The notes: a model not told the origin generated them from the letters alone. Numbered from the stretch's first letter, positions 16,397 through 25,398 are shown. The stretch is 60,050 nucleotides of DNA from Pseudomonadota bacterium (GCA_023387335.1 JAEWIF010000035.1:1-60050), one strand, 5' to 3'. Translations and numbers: made by a program.

Positions 16397-17122
16397 GTGG
16401 ACAACAACGAATCGCAACTGCGCAAGGACCTGGCGGACTGCTACCGGCTGTTCGACTGGCTGGGCTGGACCGAGCTGATCTTCAACCACATCACGGTCCG
16501 CCTGCCCACGCGCAGCGGCGCCAGGCCCGAGTACCTGATCAACCCGTTCGGCCTGCACTACTCGGAGGTGCGGCCGGACAACCTGGTGCGCATCGACCTC
16601 GACGGCAACGTCATCGGCGGCGGCACCGGCCGCGTGAACCGCGCGGGCTTCGTGATCCACAGCGCGATCCACGGCGCGCGCGAGGACGCGCACTGCATCA
16701 TGCACGTGCACACCACCGCGGGCTGCGCGGTGTCGTGCAAGGAGGAAGGCCTGCGCCACGACAACTTCTACAGCGCCATGCTGTACGGCGACGTGGCCTA
16801 CCACGAGTACGAAGGCGTCACCACCAAGCTCGACGAGCAGCCGCGCCTGGTCGCCTCGCTCGGCAAGCGCAACCACCTGGTCCTGCGCAACCACGGCCTG
16901 CTGGCGGCCGGCCCGGACATCCCGACGGCGTTCAACCGCCTGTGGACGCTGCAGCGCGCCTGCGAGATCCAGCTGGCTTCCGACGCCGGCCGCGGTCCCA
17001 ACCGGGCGATCCCCGAAGAGATCCTCAGGACCGTCCCCGAGACGCGCGTGGCGTCCAGCGGGGAGGTCCATCGGCTGATCTTCGACGCGATGCTGCGCCG
17101 CGCGGGCATCAGCGGCGGGTGA
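16397..17122 (+). CDS. class II aldolase/adducin-family protein, possible aromatic-acid decarboxylase
   Basis: A 241-residue class II aldolase/adducin protein starting at GTG behind GGAGGA. It contains the zinc-site motif CIMHVHTTAG and a later histidine in LRNHGLLAAGPD, plus the N-terminal LADCYRLFDWLGWTELIFNHIT. Besides sugar-phosphate aldolases, this family includes decarboxylases of aromatic pathways such as PhtC (3,4-dihydroxyphthalate) and CmtD. In this operon a decarboxylase of a carboxylated diol is more plausible than a sugar aldolase. Its last 14 bases overlap the convergent methyltransferase gene. Confidence 0.8.
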   Translation: MDNNESQLRKDLADCYRLFDWLGWTELIFNHITVRLPTRSGARPEYLINPFGLHYSEVRPDNLVRIDLDGNVIGGGTGRVNRAGFVIHSAIHGAREDAHCIMHVHTTAGCAVSCKEEGLRHDNFYSAMLYGDVAYHEYEGVTTKLDEQPRLVASLGKRNHLVLRNHGLLAAGPDIPTAFNRLWTLQRACEIQLASDAGRGPNRAIPEEILRTVPETRVASSGEVHRLIFDAMLRRAGISGG

Positions 17123-17954
17123 TCACGATCTCCAGGTAGTCGCTGGCGACGACCAGCCCGTCGCCGTTGCCGCGGTCGAAGCGCTTCATCAGCGCGGCGA
17201 ACTCCTCGGCCAGCGCGTGCTGGCCGTCTTCCTGCAAGGCCGCGAACGCCTTCAGGATCGGGCCGTAGTAGCCGCGGAAGACCTCCAGCATGTGCTCCGC
17301 CGAGCGGTAGCGGAAGTTGAACTGCCGCGTCTCGGCCTGGATGTGCGTGGATTGCGTTCCGAACAGCTCGGCGATCCGGTCGCGGCTGCCCCACAGCGCG
17401 GGCGAACTCACGCCGGGCGGCGGCGGCACGTGCTTGCCCACCATCTTGAACACCTGGCCGATGAAGCCGTCCGGCGTCCAGTTGGCCATCGCGATGCGGC
17501 CGCCCGGCCGGCACACGCGCAGCAGCTCGGCCGCGACGCGCGGCGGGTTGGGCGCGAACATGCAGCCGAAGGTGGACAGCACGGCGTCGAAACTCGCGTC
17601 GTCGAAAGGCAGCGCTTCGGCGTCGGCCTCCTCGAAATCGATGCCGTGCAGGCGCTCGGCGGCGGCACGCTCGCGGCCACGCTCGAGCAGCGCGGGCACG
17701 TAGTCGGTCGAGGTCACCTCGCACCAGCGGCGCGCGGCCGCCAGCGTCGCGTTGCCGTTGCCGGCGGCGACGTCCAGCACGCGCTGGCCCGACCGCAGGT
17801 CGGCGGCCTCGCACAGCGTCTCGCCGACGATTTGCAAGGTGGTGCCGATGACGGCATAGTCGCCCGAGGCCCAGGTGGCCTTCTGGCGGGTCTTGATGGC
17901 GGCGAAGTCGGGCACGGCTTCCGGCGTGGCGACGGTGGCGGACAGTGCGGTCAT
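17109..17954 (-). CDS. class I SAM-dependent methyltransferase
   Basis: A 281-residue methyltransferase. Motif I is VLDVAAGNGNATLAAA, then the acidic STDYV, EEADAEALPFDDASFDAVLSTFG, and the post-motif LLRVCRPGGRIAMANWTPDGF. The UbiE/Methyltransf_11 pattern is clear but the acceptor is unknown. It converges on the aldolase gene (14-base overlap) and is divergent from the SARP-like regulator at 18 kb. About 100 bases lie between their starts, a natural place for shared control. Confidence 0.85.
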   Translation of the reverse strand: MTALSATVATPEAVPDFAAIKTRQKATWASGDYAVIGTTLQIVGETLCEAADLRSGQRVLDVAAGNGNATLAAARRWCEVTSTDYVPALLERGRERAAAERLHGIDFEEADAEALPFDDASFDAVLSTFGCMFAPNPPRVAAELLRVCRPGGRIAMANWTPDGFIGQVFKMVGKHVPPPPGVSSPALWGSRDRIAELFGTQSTHIQAETRQFNFRYRSAEHMLEVFRGYYGPILKAFAALQEDGQHALAEEFAALMKRFDRGNGDGLVVASDYLEIVITRR

Positions 17955-18072
17955 AACGTTGCTCCAGTGGACGTGAAGGTGGCGGGGCGGTCCGCCTCGC
18001 GGCGGCCGACCTGCACTCTCCGCCCGGGTCGTGGAAGGCGGCGTGGTGGCCGGCGTGGGAATTCACGTGGAA

Positions 18073-20079
18073 ATGCGAGAGCCGATTCCGTTCGAAGCAC
18101 CGCGCGCCGCCGGGCTCGCGCTGCGGCTGCTCGGCCCGCTCTCGCTCAGCCGCGCTGCGCTGCCGGTCGCGCTGCCGCCCTCGCGCAAGGTGCGCGCCCT
18201 CCTCGCGTACCTGGCCATGGCCGCGCGGCCCCTCACCCGAAGCCATCTGTGCGAGTTGCTCTGGGACCTGCCCAGCGATCCGCGCGGTGAACTGCGCTGG
18301 TGCCTGAGCAAGCTGCGCGCGGTGATGGACGAGCCCGGCCGTGCACGCGTCGTCGCGGAAGGCGACACCGTGATGCTCGACCTCACGGACAGCGACGTCG
18401 ATGCGCTCGACGTGGTCCGCGCGCTGCAGCAAGGCATCGCGGCGCTGCCGGCGGAGCGCCTGCAGGCGCTGGCGTCCCGGTTCAACGGCGACGATTTCCT
18501 CGAAGGGCTGGACCTGCCGCGCAGCCCGGCCTTCACCGGCTGGCTGGTGGCCGAGCGCCGGCGCATGCGCGCCTCGCACGCGGCCGTGCTCGAGCACTGG
18601 GTGCAGGCCCTGCCCGTTGGCAGCGACGCCGCGCTGCTGGCGCTGGAGCGCTGGCTCGCCATCGCGCCCTTCGACCGGCGCGCGCACGAGCGCCTGCTGG
18701 AAGCGCTGGCCGCGCGCGGCCGGCTGCGCGAAGGCGAGGAGCACCTGGCGGCCGCGGCTCGGCAGTTCGAGGCCGAAGGGCAGAACTGGGCGCCGATCGG
18801 CCATGCCTGGCGCGCGGCGCGGTCGCGCCATGCGGGCGGGATCGCGGTGGCGACGCGCATCGAGACGGCACCGCAACCCATCCAGGACGCCACGCGGCGC
18901 GCTTCCCTCGCCGTCATGCCTTTCGCCGACCGCACGCCCGGCGTGGCGCTGCGCGGCGGCCTGGGCGACGGCATGGCGCACGACGTGATCACGCGGCTGG
19001 CCAAGCTGCGCAGCATGTTCGTGATCGCCGAGGGCACGATGTTCGCGTTGTCCGAGCGGCGCATCGATTCGCAGGACGCGGGCCGGCGGCTGGACGTGGA
19101 CTACGTCGCCGGCGGTTCGCTGCGCCGCGGGCCGGGCCAGCGCCTGTTCGTGAGCGTGCAGCTGACCGAGACGCGCAGCGCGCAGGTGGTCTGGGCCGAG
19201 GAGTTCTCCGGGAAACTCGACGACACCTTCGGCGTGCTGGACGAGATCGGCAACCGCATCGTCACCTCCATCGCCAACCAGATCGAGAGCGCCGAGCGCA
19301 ACCGCGCCATCCTGCGCAACCCGCATTCGCTCAACGCCTGGGAGGCCCACCACCGCGGCCTGTGGCACATGGTGCGGTTCAACCGCGAGGACAACGAGCA
19401 GGCACGGCACTTCTTCCAGGCCGCCGTGCGCCTCGATCCCACCTTCGCTCGGCCGCTGGCCGGGTTGTCGTTCACGCATTTCCAGGACGCCTTCCTCGGC
19501 TGGGGCGATCGGGGCGCGGCCATCGAGCGCGCCTACGCGGCCGCGGCGCAGGGCGTGATGGTGGACGAGCGCGATCCCGCCGCGCACTGGGCGCTGGGCC
19601 GCGCGATGTGGCTGCAGGACCGCCAGGACGACGCGCTGGGCGAACTGCGCTCCGCCATCGACCTCAGCCCCAACTTCGCGCTGGGCCACTACACGCTGGC
19701 CTTCGTGCATGCGCAGTCCGGCGATCCGCAGGTGGCCGTGGCCGAGGCCGACCATGCGCGCGCCCTCAGCCCGCTCGACCCGCTGCTGTTCGGCATGCTG
19801 GCCTCGCGCGCGATCGCGCTGATGCGCCAGGGCCGCCACGAGGAAGCGGCCGACTGGGCCGTGCGGTCCGCGGCGCGGCCGAACGCCCACGTGCACATCC
19901 GCGCGGTCGCGATGTTCTGCCTGGCGCTGGCGGGACGCACGCGCGAGGCGCAGGAGCACGCGGCAACCATCCACCGCAGCCACGGCGCGTACGGCGTCGA
20001 CGATTTCACCCAGGCGTTCAAGCTGGATCGCGAGGCGGATGCGCTGGTGCGCAAGGCGGCCCACCTGCTCTCCGCCTGA
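18073..20079 (+). CDS. SARP/BTAD-type regulator with TolB-like and TPR domains
   Basis: A multidomain protein of about 668 residues. The N-terminal part (LALRLLGPLSLSRAALPV...RKVRALLAYLAMAARPLTR, then LRWCLSKLRAVMD) is a SARP-type winged helix followed by a bacterial transcriptional activation domain. The middle (SLAVMPFADRTPG, YVAGGSLRR, VVWAEEFSGKLDDTF) is the TolB-like/adenylate-cyclase-associated module. The last third is TPR repeats (HWALGRAMWLQ, HYTLAFVHAQSG). The start is uncertain: ATG 18073 is given, GTG 18067 has a better GGGA spacing, and GTG 18031 is the longest. No cyclase catalytic domain is present. It probably regulates the divergent methyltransferase or itself. Confidence 0.75.
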   Translation: MREPIPFEAPRAAGLALRLLGPLSLSRAALPVALPPSRKVRALLAYLAMAARPLTRSHLCELLWDLPSDPRGELRWCLSKLRAVMDEPGRARVVAEGDTVMLDLTDSDVDALDVVRALQQGIAALPAERLQALASRFNGDDFLEGLDLPRSPAFTGWLVAERRRMRASHAAVLEHWVQALPVGSDAALLALERWLAIAPFDRRAHERLLEALAARGRLREGEEHLAAAARQFEAEGQNWAPIGHAWRAARSRHAGGIAVATRIETAPQPIQDATRRASLAVMPFADRTPGVALRGGLGDGMAHDVITRLAKLRSMFVIAEGTMFALSERRIDSQDAGRRLDVDYVAGGSLRRGPGQRLFVSVQLTETRSAQVVWAEEFSGKLDDTFGVLDEIGNRIVTSIANQIESAERNRAILRNPHSLNAWEAHHRGLWHMVRFNREDNEQARHFFQAAVRLDPTFARPLAGLSFTHFQDAFLGWGDRGAAIERAYAAAAQGVMVDERDPAAHWALGRAMWLQDRQDDALGELRSAIDLSPNFALGHYTLAFVHAQSGDPQVAVAEADHARALSPLDPLLFGMLASRAIALMRQGRHEEAADWAVRSAARPNAHVHIRAVAMFCLALAGRTREAQEHAATIHRSHGAYGVDDFTQAFKLDREADALVRKAAHLLSA

Positions 20080-20176
20080 GCCACGCCGCACGGTCGGCGC
20101 AGCCCTACGCCTTCCCGCCCAGGCCTCCTACCGCGCCCGCCGCCGGGCCCGCTAAGGTGCTCTGCAGGAGAACGCC

Positions 20177-20407
20177 ATGCACGCCGACCCGCCCCCCGAA
20201 CCCGTGCAACCACTCGGTCCGCAGCCGCAGCCGCCCCAGGGGCCGATGCCGACGCCGGATCCAGTCCAGCGCCCCTCCGCCTGGCGGACCCTTCCGGCCT
20301 GCGCGGCGCTGTTGTTGACGGTGGCATGCGCCGCGGGCAATGCGCCCTCGCGCGAAGACGACTGCCGCGGCCCGGCCGCACTCTGCAAGCAGGACTCCGC
20401 GCGCTGA
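20177..20407 (+). CDS. small Pro-rich protein with a hydrophobic segment
   Basis: 76 residues behind a CAGGAG site. A Pro/Gln-rich start (MHADPPPEPVQPLGPQPQPP) is followed by a hydrophobic stretch LPACAALLLTVACAAG around residues 39-54 and a short polar tail with two cysteines. The stretch could anchor the protein, or the cysteine in TVAC could be a poor lipobox, although the long polar N-terminus argues against a normal lipoprotein. Not recognised; expression is likely from the ribosome site but unproven. Confidence 0.45.
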   Translation: MHADPPPEPVQPLGPQPQPPQGPMPTPDPVQRPSAWRTLPACAALLLTVACAAGNAPSREDDCRGPAALCKQDSAR

Positions 20408-20414
20408 TCGGACC

Positions 20415-21050
20415 TCAGGCAGCGCCGAGCACGCCCGCCCCGCCCGCCAGCACCAGGCTGCCCGCCCACACCAGGTCGAGGTTGATCCAGGCGCGCCGCA
20501 GGAACGCGAGGCCGAGGTAGCGGTACACGGCCCACGCGATCACGAGGCCCGACAACAGCATCGCCAGCGAATGCACGGCCGCGACCGACAGGGCGGTGGC
20601 GATGTTGGACGTCGCGAGCGCGTGATCGACGCCGGCGTTCGCCGCGCACAGCCCGAGCGTGAAGGGCACCAGCATCAAGCCCGCGCCGTGCGCCGTCGCC
20701 ATCAGGAACGACCACCACGCCAGTTGCGTGGGACGCACGCGCGCAAGGGCGCGGGGATGCCGACGCTGCAGGAGCCGGTACACGCCGAACAGCAGGACCA
20801 TCGTGCCCGCCGCGACCTGGATCGCGCGGCTCCACGACACGTAGCCCGCGAGCCAGGCGAACGGCACCAGCGCGACCGACATCGCGGCCAGGTGGCCCGC
20901 GCCCAGCGGCAGCAGCGTCGAGAACACGGCCCGGCCCGCGCGCGCCGACAGTCCGTTCGCCACGGCCAGCGGCCAGCCCATCGCCGGGTTCAGGCCGTGG
21001 TAGACGCCGAACCCGACGACGGTGAGCCAGAGCGCCGTGGTGCTGCTCAA
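20415..21050 (-). CDS. polytopic membrane protein beside SBP56
   Basis: About 210 residues with at least five hydrophobic segments. Small conserved-looking polar motifs sit at membrane borders: GVYHGLNPAMGWPLAVANGL, LPLGAGHLAAM and TAHGAGLMLVPFTL. The repeated His-Gly pairs suggest metal or substrate handling. The only start that avoids a long overlap is TTG at 21050, whose bases overlap the SBP56 stop (TTGA). A later GTG or ATG cannot be excluded. It is transcribed with SBP56. I do not recognise a named family. Confidence 0.65.
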   Translation of the reverse strand: MSSTTALWLTVVGFGVYHGLNPAMGWPLAVANGLSARAGRAVFSTLLPLGAGHLAAMSVALVPFAWLAGYVSWSRAIQVAAGTMVLLFGVYRLLQRRHPRALARVRPTQLAWWSFLMATAHGAGLMLVPFTLGLCAANAGVDHALATSNIATALSVAAVHSLAMLLSGLVIAWAVYRYLGLAFLRRAWINLDLVWAGSLVLAGGAGVLGAA

Positions 21051-22450
21051 GCCGAGGGATAGCAGAAGGAATCGGTGGAGCAGTCGCCGCCCTGCAGGCG
21101 GACCTGGTGCGCGCCGTAGCCGTCGCCGAACTCGACGCAGAACCGCTCGTCGAGCTCGATCCCGCCATGCGCGCCCACCCGGCACATCGCCTGCGCGCCC
21201 GGGATACCCTCGGGATAGAACTGCGTGTCCCAGCTGCTGTACAGCGAGTTGGTGAAGAACACGCGGCGGCCGTCGCGGCTGATCTCGGTCATCTGCGGGC
21301 CGCCGCCGAACGGGCGCCCGCTCGGGTGCGGCGCATGCGCGGCGATGCCGCCGACGCGCACGCTGCCTGCCAGCTTGGGCTCGAACGGATCGCTCACGTC
21401 GTACTGGCGCAGTTCGCCCGTGCCCCAGCACGCCACGTACAGGAACTGGTCGTCCATCGACAGGTCGATGTCGCTGATCAGCGGCGGCACCGCGCCGAAG
21501 CCCTTGAGTAGCGGCGGCAGCCTGGCCGCGTCGGTGGGCTCGGGCGGCACCACGGCGGTCTTGCGGGCATGGAAGGTGCCGTTCTCGCGCCACCAGGTCC
21601 AGATCGACGCTTCCAGGTTGGTGGTGTCGACCACCACGCCGACGAAGCCGTAGTCCTTGCTCGGGTCGTGCGCGGGCCGCACCTCCAGCGCCATCTGGTG
21701 GTTGGCGCCCAGGTCGACGGTCTGCACGTTGCGGCGGGCCCGCAGGTCCCAGAAATGCAGGCGGTGGCCGTACTTGTTGGCCAGCAGGTCCTCGGCGACG
21801 ATGCCGTTCTCGAACTGCGGCGGCAGCGCCCATTCGCTGGACACCATGTAGTCGCGCGGCAGGTTCCACCAGAAGTCGTAGTGCAGCTCCTGCGGCCCGC
21901 GGTCGATCTCCCAGCGGCCCAGCACCTCGAAGGTCTGGCAGTCCAGCAGGAAGATGCCGGGCGGGCCCAGCGTGCCGCTGGTGCCGCCGCCGCCCAGCGT
22001 GCTGATGTAGATGCCCTCGGGCCCGCAATGCACCGTGTGCGGGCGCGAGTAGCCCGTCTTGCGCCGCACCTCGTCGGGCTCCAGCACCTTCACCAGCACC
22101 GGCTTGCGCGGGTCGGGCTGGGTGTCGAACACGTGGATGCGCGAGCTGCGCATGCCCGGCACCACCAGGTAGCGGCGCTGCACGAAGGCGTTGCACGACA
22201 GCGGCGACAGCGCCGAACTGCACGCGTTCCAGCCGAAGTGGTGCAGCTCGTCGCCGCGGTTCGGGAGCTCGACGCGGTTGAGCACCTGGCCGTAGTGGTC
22301 GGAGTCCTCGTCCACGTCCACCACCGCGATGGCGTCGGGCCGCGAGCGGTCGGGCGACAGGAGCGCCGTGTACGCCAGGTGTTCCGGCTCGGCCTGCATG
22401 GCCAGGCGGGGCGAAGGATGGAAGGTGGGATCCGGACGCAGGCTTTCCAT
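21047..22450 (-). CDS. SBP56 selenium-binding / methanethiol oxidase family protein
   Basis: A 467-residue protein with full-length SBP56 similarity: HLAYTALLSPD, ELHHFGWNACSS, RRYLVVPGMRSSRIHVFDT, TVHCGPEGIYISTLGG, ISDIDLSMDDQFLYVACWGTGELRQYDVSDP. The conserved Cys in NACSS is the family's selenium-binding position. Bacterial members (MtoX) oxidise methanethiol to formaldehyde, H2S and H2O2. The start at 22450 has an excellent GAGGAGGTG site; longer frames lack one. No signal peptide is visible, whereas characterised MtoX is periplasmic. It is divergent from minC across 150 bases that hold no other gene. Confidence 0.85.
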   Translation of the reverse strand: MESLRPDPTFHPSPRLAMQAEPEHLAYTALLSPDRSRPDAIAVVDVDEDSDHYGQVLNRVELPNRGDELHHFGWNACSSALSPLSCNAFVQRRYLVVPGMRSSRIHVFDTQPDPRKPVLVKVLEPDEVRRKTGYSRPHTVHCGPEGIYISTLGGGGTSGTLGPPGIFLLDCQTFEVLGRWEIDRGPQELHYDFWWNLPRDYMVSSEWALPPQFENGIVAEDLLANKYGHRLHFWDLRARRNVQTVDLGANHQMALEVRPAHDPSKDYGFVGVVVDTTNLEASIWTWWRENGTFHARKTAVVPPEPTDAARLPPLLKGFGAVPPLISDIDLSMDDQFLYVACWGTGELRQYDVSDPFEPKLAGSVRVGGIAAHAPHPSGRPFGGGPQMTEISRDGRRVFFTNSLYSSWDTQFYPEGIPGAQAMCRVGAHGGIELDERFCVEFGDGYGAHQVRLQGGDCSTDSFCYPSA

Positions 22451-22600
22451 GGCGCACCTCCTCGAATGTGGTATGGGCGTGGGCCCGCGAACCGTAGTCC
22501 GCCGGTGGGCGAAATCAAGAACGAGGCAACAGAATGTGTGAAGCCGAGACCGCACCTGAGCCACCCGGTAAACTGCGCGCGCAGTTGCAGTACCCCATCA

Positions 22601-23365
22601 ATGACCGTCGCCCTCGCAGGCCGCGCCCCTGCCACCTTCGAGATCAAGAGCGCGAACCTTCCGCTGGTCTCCCTGCTGCTCAAGTCGGCGGACCTGCGGG
22701 GCCTGGCCGGCGAGCTGCAGGCCCGCTACGGTGAGCTGCCCGAGTTCTTCGACCACGATCCCCTGGTGATCGACCTGGCCCCGCTGCCGGGCGACGCCGA
22801 GGTGGATTTCGCCGCACTGGTGCGGCTGCTGCGCAACCACCGCGTGATCCCGGTGGCGGTGCGCGGCGGCAGCCCGGCGCAGCAGGCCGCCGCCCGCGAA
22901 GCCGGGCTGGCCCTGGCCGAGGAGGCGCAGCCGCTGCGCCCCACGCCGGTGCCGGTCCGCGAACAGCCCGTCGAGGCGCCGGCCGCCGCCCCGCTGGGCG
23001 CCCTGCTCATCGACAAGCCGCTGCGTTCCGGCCAGCAGGTCTATGCCCGCGGGCGCGACCTGGTGGTGATGGCGATGGTGAACCCGGGCGCCGAGGTCAT
23101 CGCCGACGGCAGCATCCACGTCTACGCACCGCTGCGCGGCAAGGCCATCGCCGGCGCGCGCGGCAACACCGAGGCACGCATCCTGACGCTGTGCCTGGAA
23201 CCCGAACTGATCTCCATCGCCGGCGTCTACCGCACCAGCGACGCCGCCCTGCCCCCCGACGTGCTCGGAAAGCCCACCCAGGTGCGGCTCGAAGGCGGCG
23301 TCGAAGGCCGGCTGGTGATGGAGCCTCTCGAACTCGCTCCCGCCCCCGCGAGGGGAAAGCCCTAG
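22601..23365 (+). CDS. minC: septum site-determining protein MinC
   Basis: A 254-residue FtsZ-assembly inhibitor. The N-terminal domain (about 1-105) contains FEIKSANLPLVSLLLKSAD and VIPVAVRGG. A Pro-rich linker follows (about 110-130). The C-terminal beta-helix domain reads PLRSGQQVYARGRDLVVMAMVNPGAEVIADGSIHVYAPLRGKAIAGARG. With MinD it blocks septation away from mid-cell. It is first of minC-minD-minE, with 12 bases to minD. No strong ribosome site is seen before the ATG. Confidence 0.95.
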   Translation: MTVALAGRAPATFEIKSANLPLVSLLLKSADLRGLAGELQARYGELPEFFDHDPLVIDLAPLPGDAEVDFAALVRLLRNHRVIPVAVRGGSPAQQAAAREAGLALAEEAQPLRPTPVPVREQPVEAPAAAPLGALLIDKPLRSGQQVYARGRDLVVMAMVNPGAEVIADGSIHVYAPLRGKAIAGARGNTEARILTLCLEPELISIAGVYRTSDAALPPDVLGKPTQVRLEGGVEGRLVMEPLELAPAPARGKP

Positions 23366-23377
23366 GAGAAACCTTCA

Positions 23378-24193
23378 ATGGCAAGAATCATCGTCGTCAC
23401 TTCCGGCAAGGGCGGGGTCGGCAAGACCACCACCAGCGCCAGCTTCGCGTCCGGCCTGGCCCTGGCCGGCCACCGCACCGTCGTCATCGACTTCGACGTC
23501 GGCCTGCGCAACCTCGACCTGATCATGGGTTGCGAGCGCCGCGTGGTCTACGACTTCGTCAACGTGATCCAGGGCGAGGCCACGCTCAACCAGGCCCTGA
23601 TCAAGGACAAGAACTGCGAGAACCTGTCGGTGCTGGCCGCCTCGCAGACGCGCGACAAGGAAGCCCTGAACAAGGAAGGCGTCGAGCGCGTGTTGAAGGA
23701 GCTCGCCGAGATGGGTTTCGAGTACATCGTGTGCGACTCGCCCGCCGGCATCGAGACCGGCGCGCTGATGGCGATGCACTTCGCCGACGAGGCGCTGGTC
23801 GTCACCAACCCGGAAGTCTCGTCCGTGCGCGACTCCGACCGCATCCTGGGCATGCTGTCCTCCAAGACCAAGCGCGCGATCGAGGGCAAGGAGCCGATCA
23901 AGGAACACCTGCTCATCACCCGCTACAACCCGAACCGCGTGGACCAGGGCCAGATGCTGTCGCTGGAGGACATCCAGGACATCCTGCGCATCCCGCTGAT
24001 CGGCGTGGTGCCCGAGAGCGAGACCGTGCTGCAGGCCAGCAACCAGGGCATGCCCGCGGTGCACCTGAAGGGCACCGACGTGAGCGAGGCCTACAAGGAC
24101 GTGGTCGACCGCTTCCTCGGCAACGACAAGCCGATGCGCTTCGTGGACCCGCAGAAGCAGGGATTCCTCAAGCGCCTGTTCGGAGGCCGTTGA
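23378..24193 (+). CDS. minD: septum site-determining ATPase MinD
   Basis: A 271-residue ParA/MinD ATPase. It has the deviant Walker A KGGVGKTTT near residue 10, DFDVGLRNLDLIMGC, a Walker B in YIVCDSPAGIE, and the C-terminal amphipathic membrane-targeting helix GFLKRLFGGR. It binds the membrane in the ATP state and recruits MinC. An AGGAGAA site precedes the ATG. Length and order are standard for betaproteobacteria. Confidence 0.97.
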   Translation: MARIIVVTSGKGGVGKTTTSASFASGLALAGHRTVVIDFDVGLRNLDLIMGCERRVVYDFVNVIQGEATLNQALIKDKNCENLSVLAASQTRDKEALNKEGVERVLKELAEMGFEYIVCDSPAGIETGALMAMHFADEALVVTNPEVSSVRDSDRILGMLSSKTKRAIEGKEPIKEHLLITRYNPNRVDQGQMLSLEDIQDILRIPLIGVVPESETVLQASNQGMPAVHLKGTDVSEAYKDVVDRFLGNDKPMRFVDPQKQGFLKRLFGGR

Positions 24194-24197
24194 AGCC

Positions 24198-24458
24198 ATG
24201 GCGTCGTTCCTCTCCTTCCTCCTCGGTGAAAAGAAGAAGACGGCCGCGGTCGCCAAGGAGCGGCTGCAGATCATCCTGGCGCACGAGCGCAGGCGCGGCG
24301 GCGTCCAGCCCGATTACCTGCCCGCGCTGCAGCGCGACCTGGTGGCCGTGATCGGCAAGTACATCAAGATCGATCCGAACGACATCAAGGTCCAGCTGGA
24401 CCGCCAGGACAACCTGGAAGTCCTCGAGGTCAAGATCGAGCTGCCCGACGGCAAGTAA
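24198..24458 (+). CDS. minE: cell division topological specificity factor MinE
   Basis: 86 residues. The N-terminal membrane-targeting and anti-MinCD helix is MASFLSFLLGEKKKTAAVAKERLQIILAHER. The C-terminal dimerisation part is YLPALQRDLVAVIGKYIKIDP...LEVLEVKIELPD. It starts four bases after the minD stop. It drives pole-to-pole oscillation of MinCD. Confidence 0.96.
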   Translation: MASFLSFLLGEKKKTAAVAKERLQIILAHERRRGGVQPDYLPALQRDLVAVIGKYIKIDPNDIKVQLDRQDNLEVLEVKIELPDGK

Positions 24459-24483
24459 GCTCTCCCGCTTTTTTCTCTCCCGC

Positions 24484-25398
24484 ATGCCGCTTTTCAAGAA
24501 CATCGTCGTCTACCGCATCGCGCCCGACTGGACCCCGCCGCCCTTCGAGCAGCTCGAAGCCGAGTTGCAGCGCCTCGTCTTCCAGCCCTGCGGTCCCACG
24601 CAGGAACTGTCGGCCGGCTGGGTGCCGCCGCGCGGCAAGGACAACGGCGCGATGGTGGAGAGCGTGGGCGGCCAGTGGATCGTCAAGCTCGCCGTCGAGC
24701 GCAAGAGCGTGCCCGGCGGCGCCGTGCGCGCCGAACTGGAAGCGCGCTGCAAGGCCATCGAGGCCGAGCAGGGCCGCAAGCCGGGCCGCAAGGAGAAGTC
24801 GGAGATCAAGGACGAGATCGTCAAGACGTTCCTGCCGCGCGCGTTCAGCAAGCGCAGTTCGCACGTGCTGTGGCTGGACCTGGAGCAGCGCTCGCTGGTC
24901 ATCGCCGCGGGCAGCATGAAGTCGGCCGAGCCGGTGGTGAAGCAGATCGTGGACGTGATGGCCGAACTGAAGCACGTGCTGCCGCTCGCGCCCCTCTCCA
25001 CTTCGACGGCGCCGGCCACGGCCATGGCCGAATGGCTCACCACCCGGCAGGCGCCTGAGGGCTTCTCGATCGACCGCGACCTCGAGCTGAAGAAGACCGG
25101 CGAGGAGAAATCGGTGGTGCGCTACGCCCGCCACAGCCTGGAACTGGACGAGATCGGCCAGCACATCCAGGAAGGCAAGCTGCCCACCCAGCTGGCGCTG
25201 ACCTGGAACGACAAGGTGTCGTTCGTGCTCACCGAGCAGCTGGCCATCCGCAAGATCGACATCCGCGACGTCGAGGAAGCGCCCAAGGGCGAGGACGGCT
25301 TCGACGCCGACGCGGCCATCGCGACGGCGGAACTGGCGGGACTGATCCCGGAGCTGCTGGCTTCGCTGGGCGGCGAGCTGACGCACGCGCCGGCCTGA
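24484..25398 (+). CDS. rdgC: recombination-associated protein RdgC
   Basis: A 304-residue RdgC beginning MPLFKNIVVYRIAPDW. It contains the Lys/Glu-rich KPGRKEKSEIKDEIVKTFLPRAFSKRS and the C-terminal VSFVLTEQLAIRKIDI. RdgC forms a ring around double-stranded DNA and limits RecA activity; its position after minE is common in this group. The start has no Shine-Dalgarno. Instead a direct repeat CTCTCCCGC (24460-24468, 24475-24483) separated by TTTTTT precedes the ATG. Confidence 0.93.
   Translation: MPLFKNIVVYRIAPDWTPPPFEQLEAELQRLVFQPCGPTQELSAGWVPPRGKDNGAMVESVGGQWIVKLAVERKSVPGGAVRAELEARCKAIEAEQGRKPGRKEKSEIKDEIVKTFLPRAFSKRSSHVLWLDLEQRSLVIAAGSMKSAEPVVKQIVDVMAELKHVLPLAPLSTSTAPATAMAEWLTTRQAPEGFSIDRDLELKKTGEEKSVVRYARHSLELDEIGQHIQEGKLPTQLALTWNDKVSFVLTEQLAIRKIDIRDVEEAPKGEDGFDADAAIATAELAGLIPELLASLGGELTHAPA

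Noticed and set aside
16798..20091. Very long open frame (over 1000 codons) on the minus strand opposite the aldolase and SARP-like genes
   Set aside because: It is an antisense product of high GC codon bias. It is Arg/Ala/Gly/His-rich, has no domain, and covers better-supported genes on both strands. Several other frames of this kind (for example 307-3393 and 13282-15588, minus) were dropped for the same reason.
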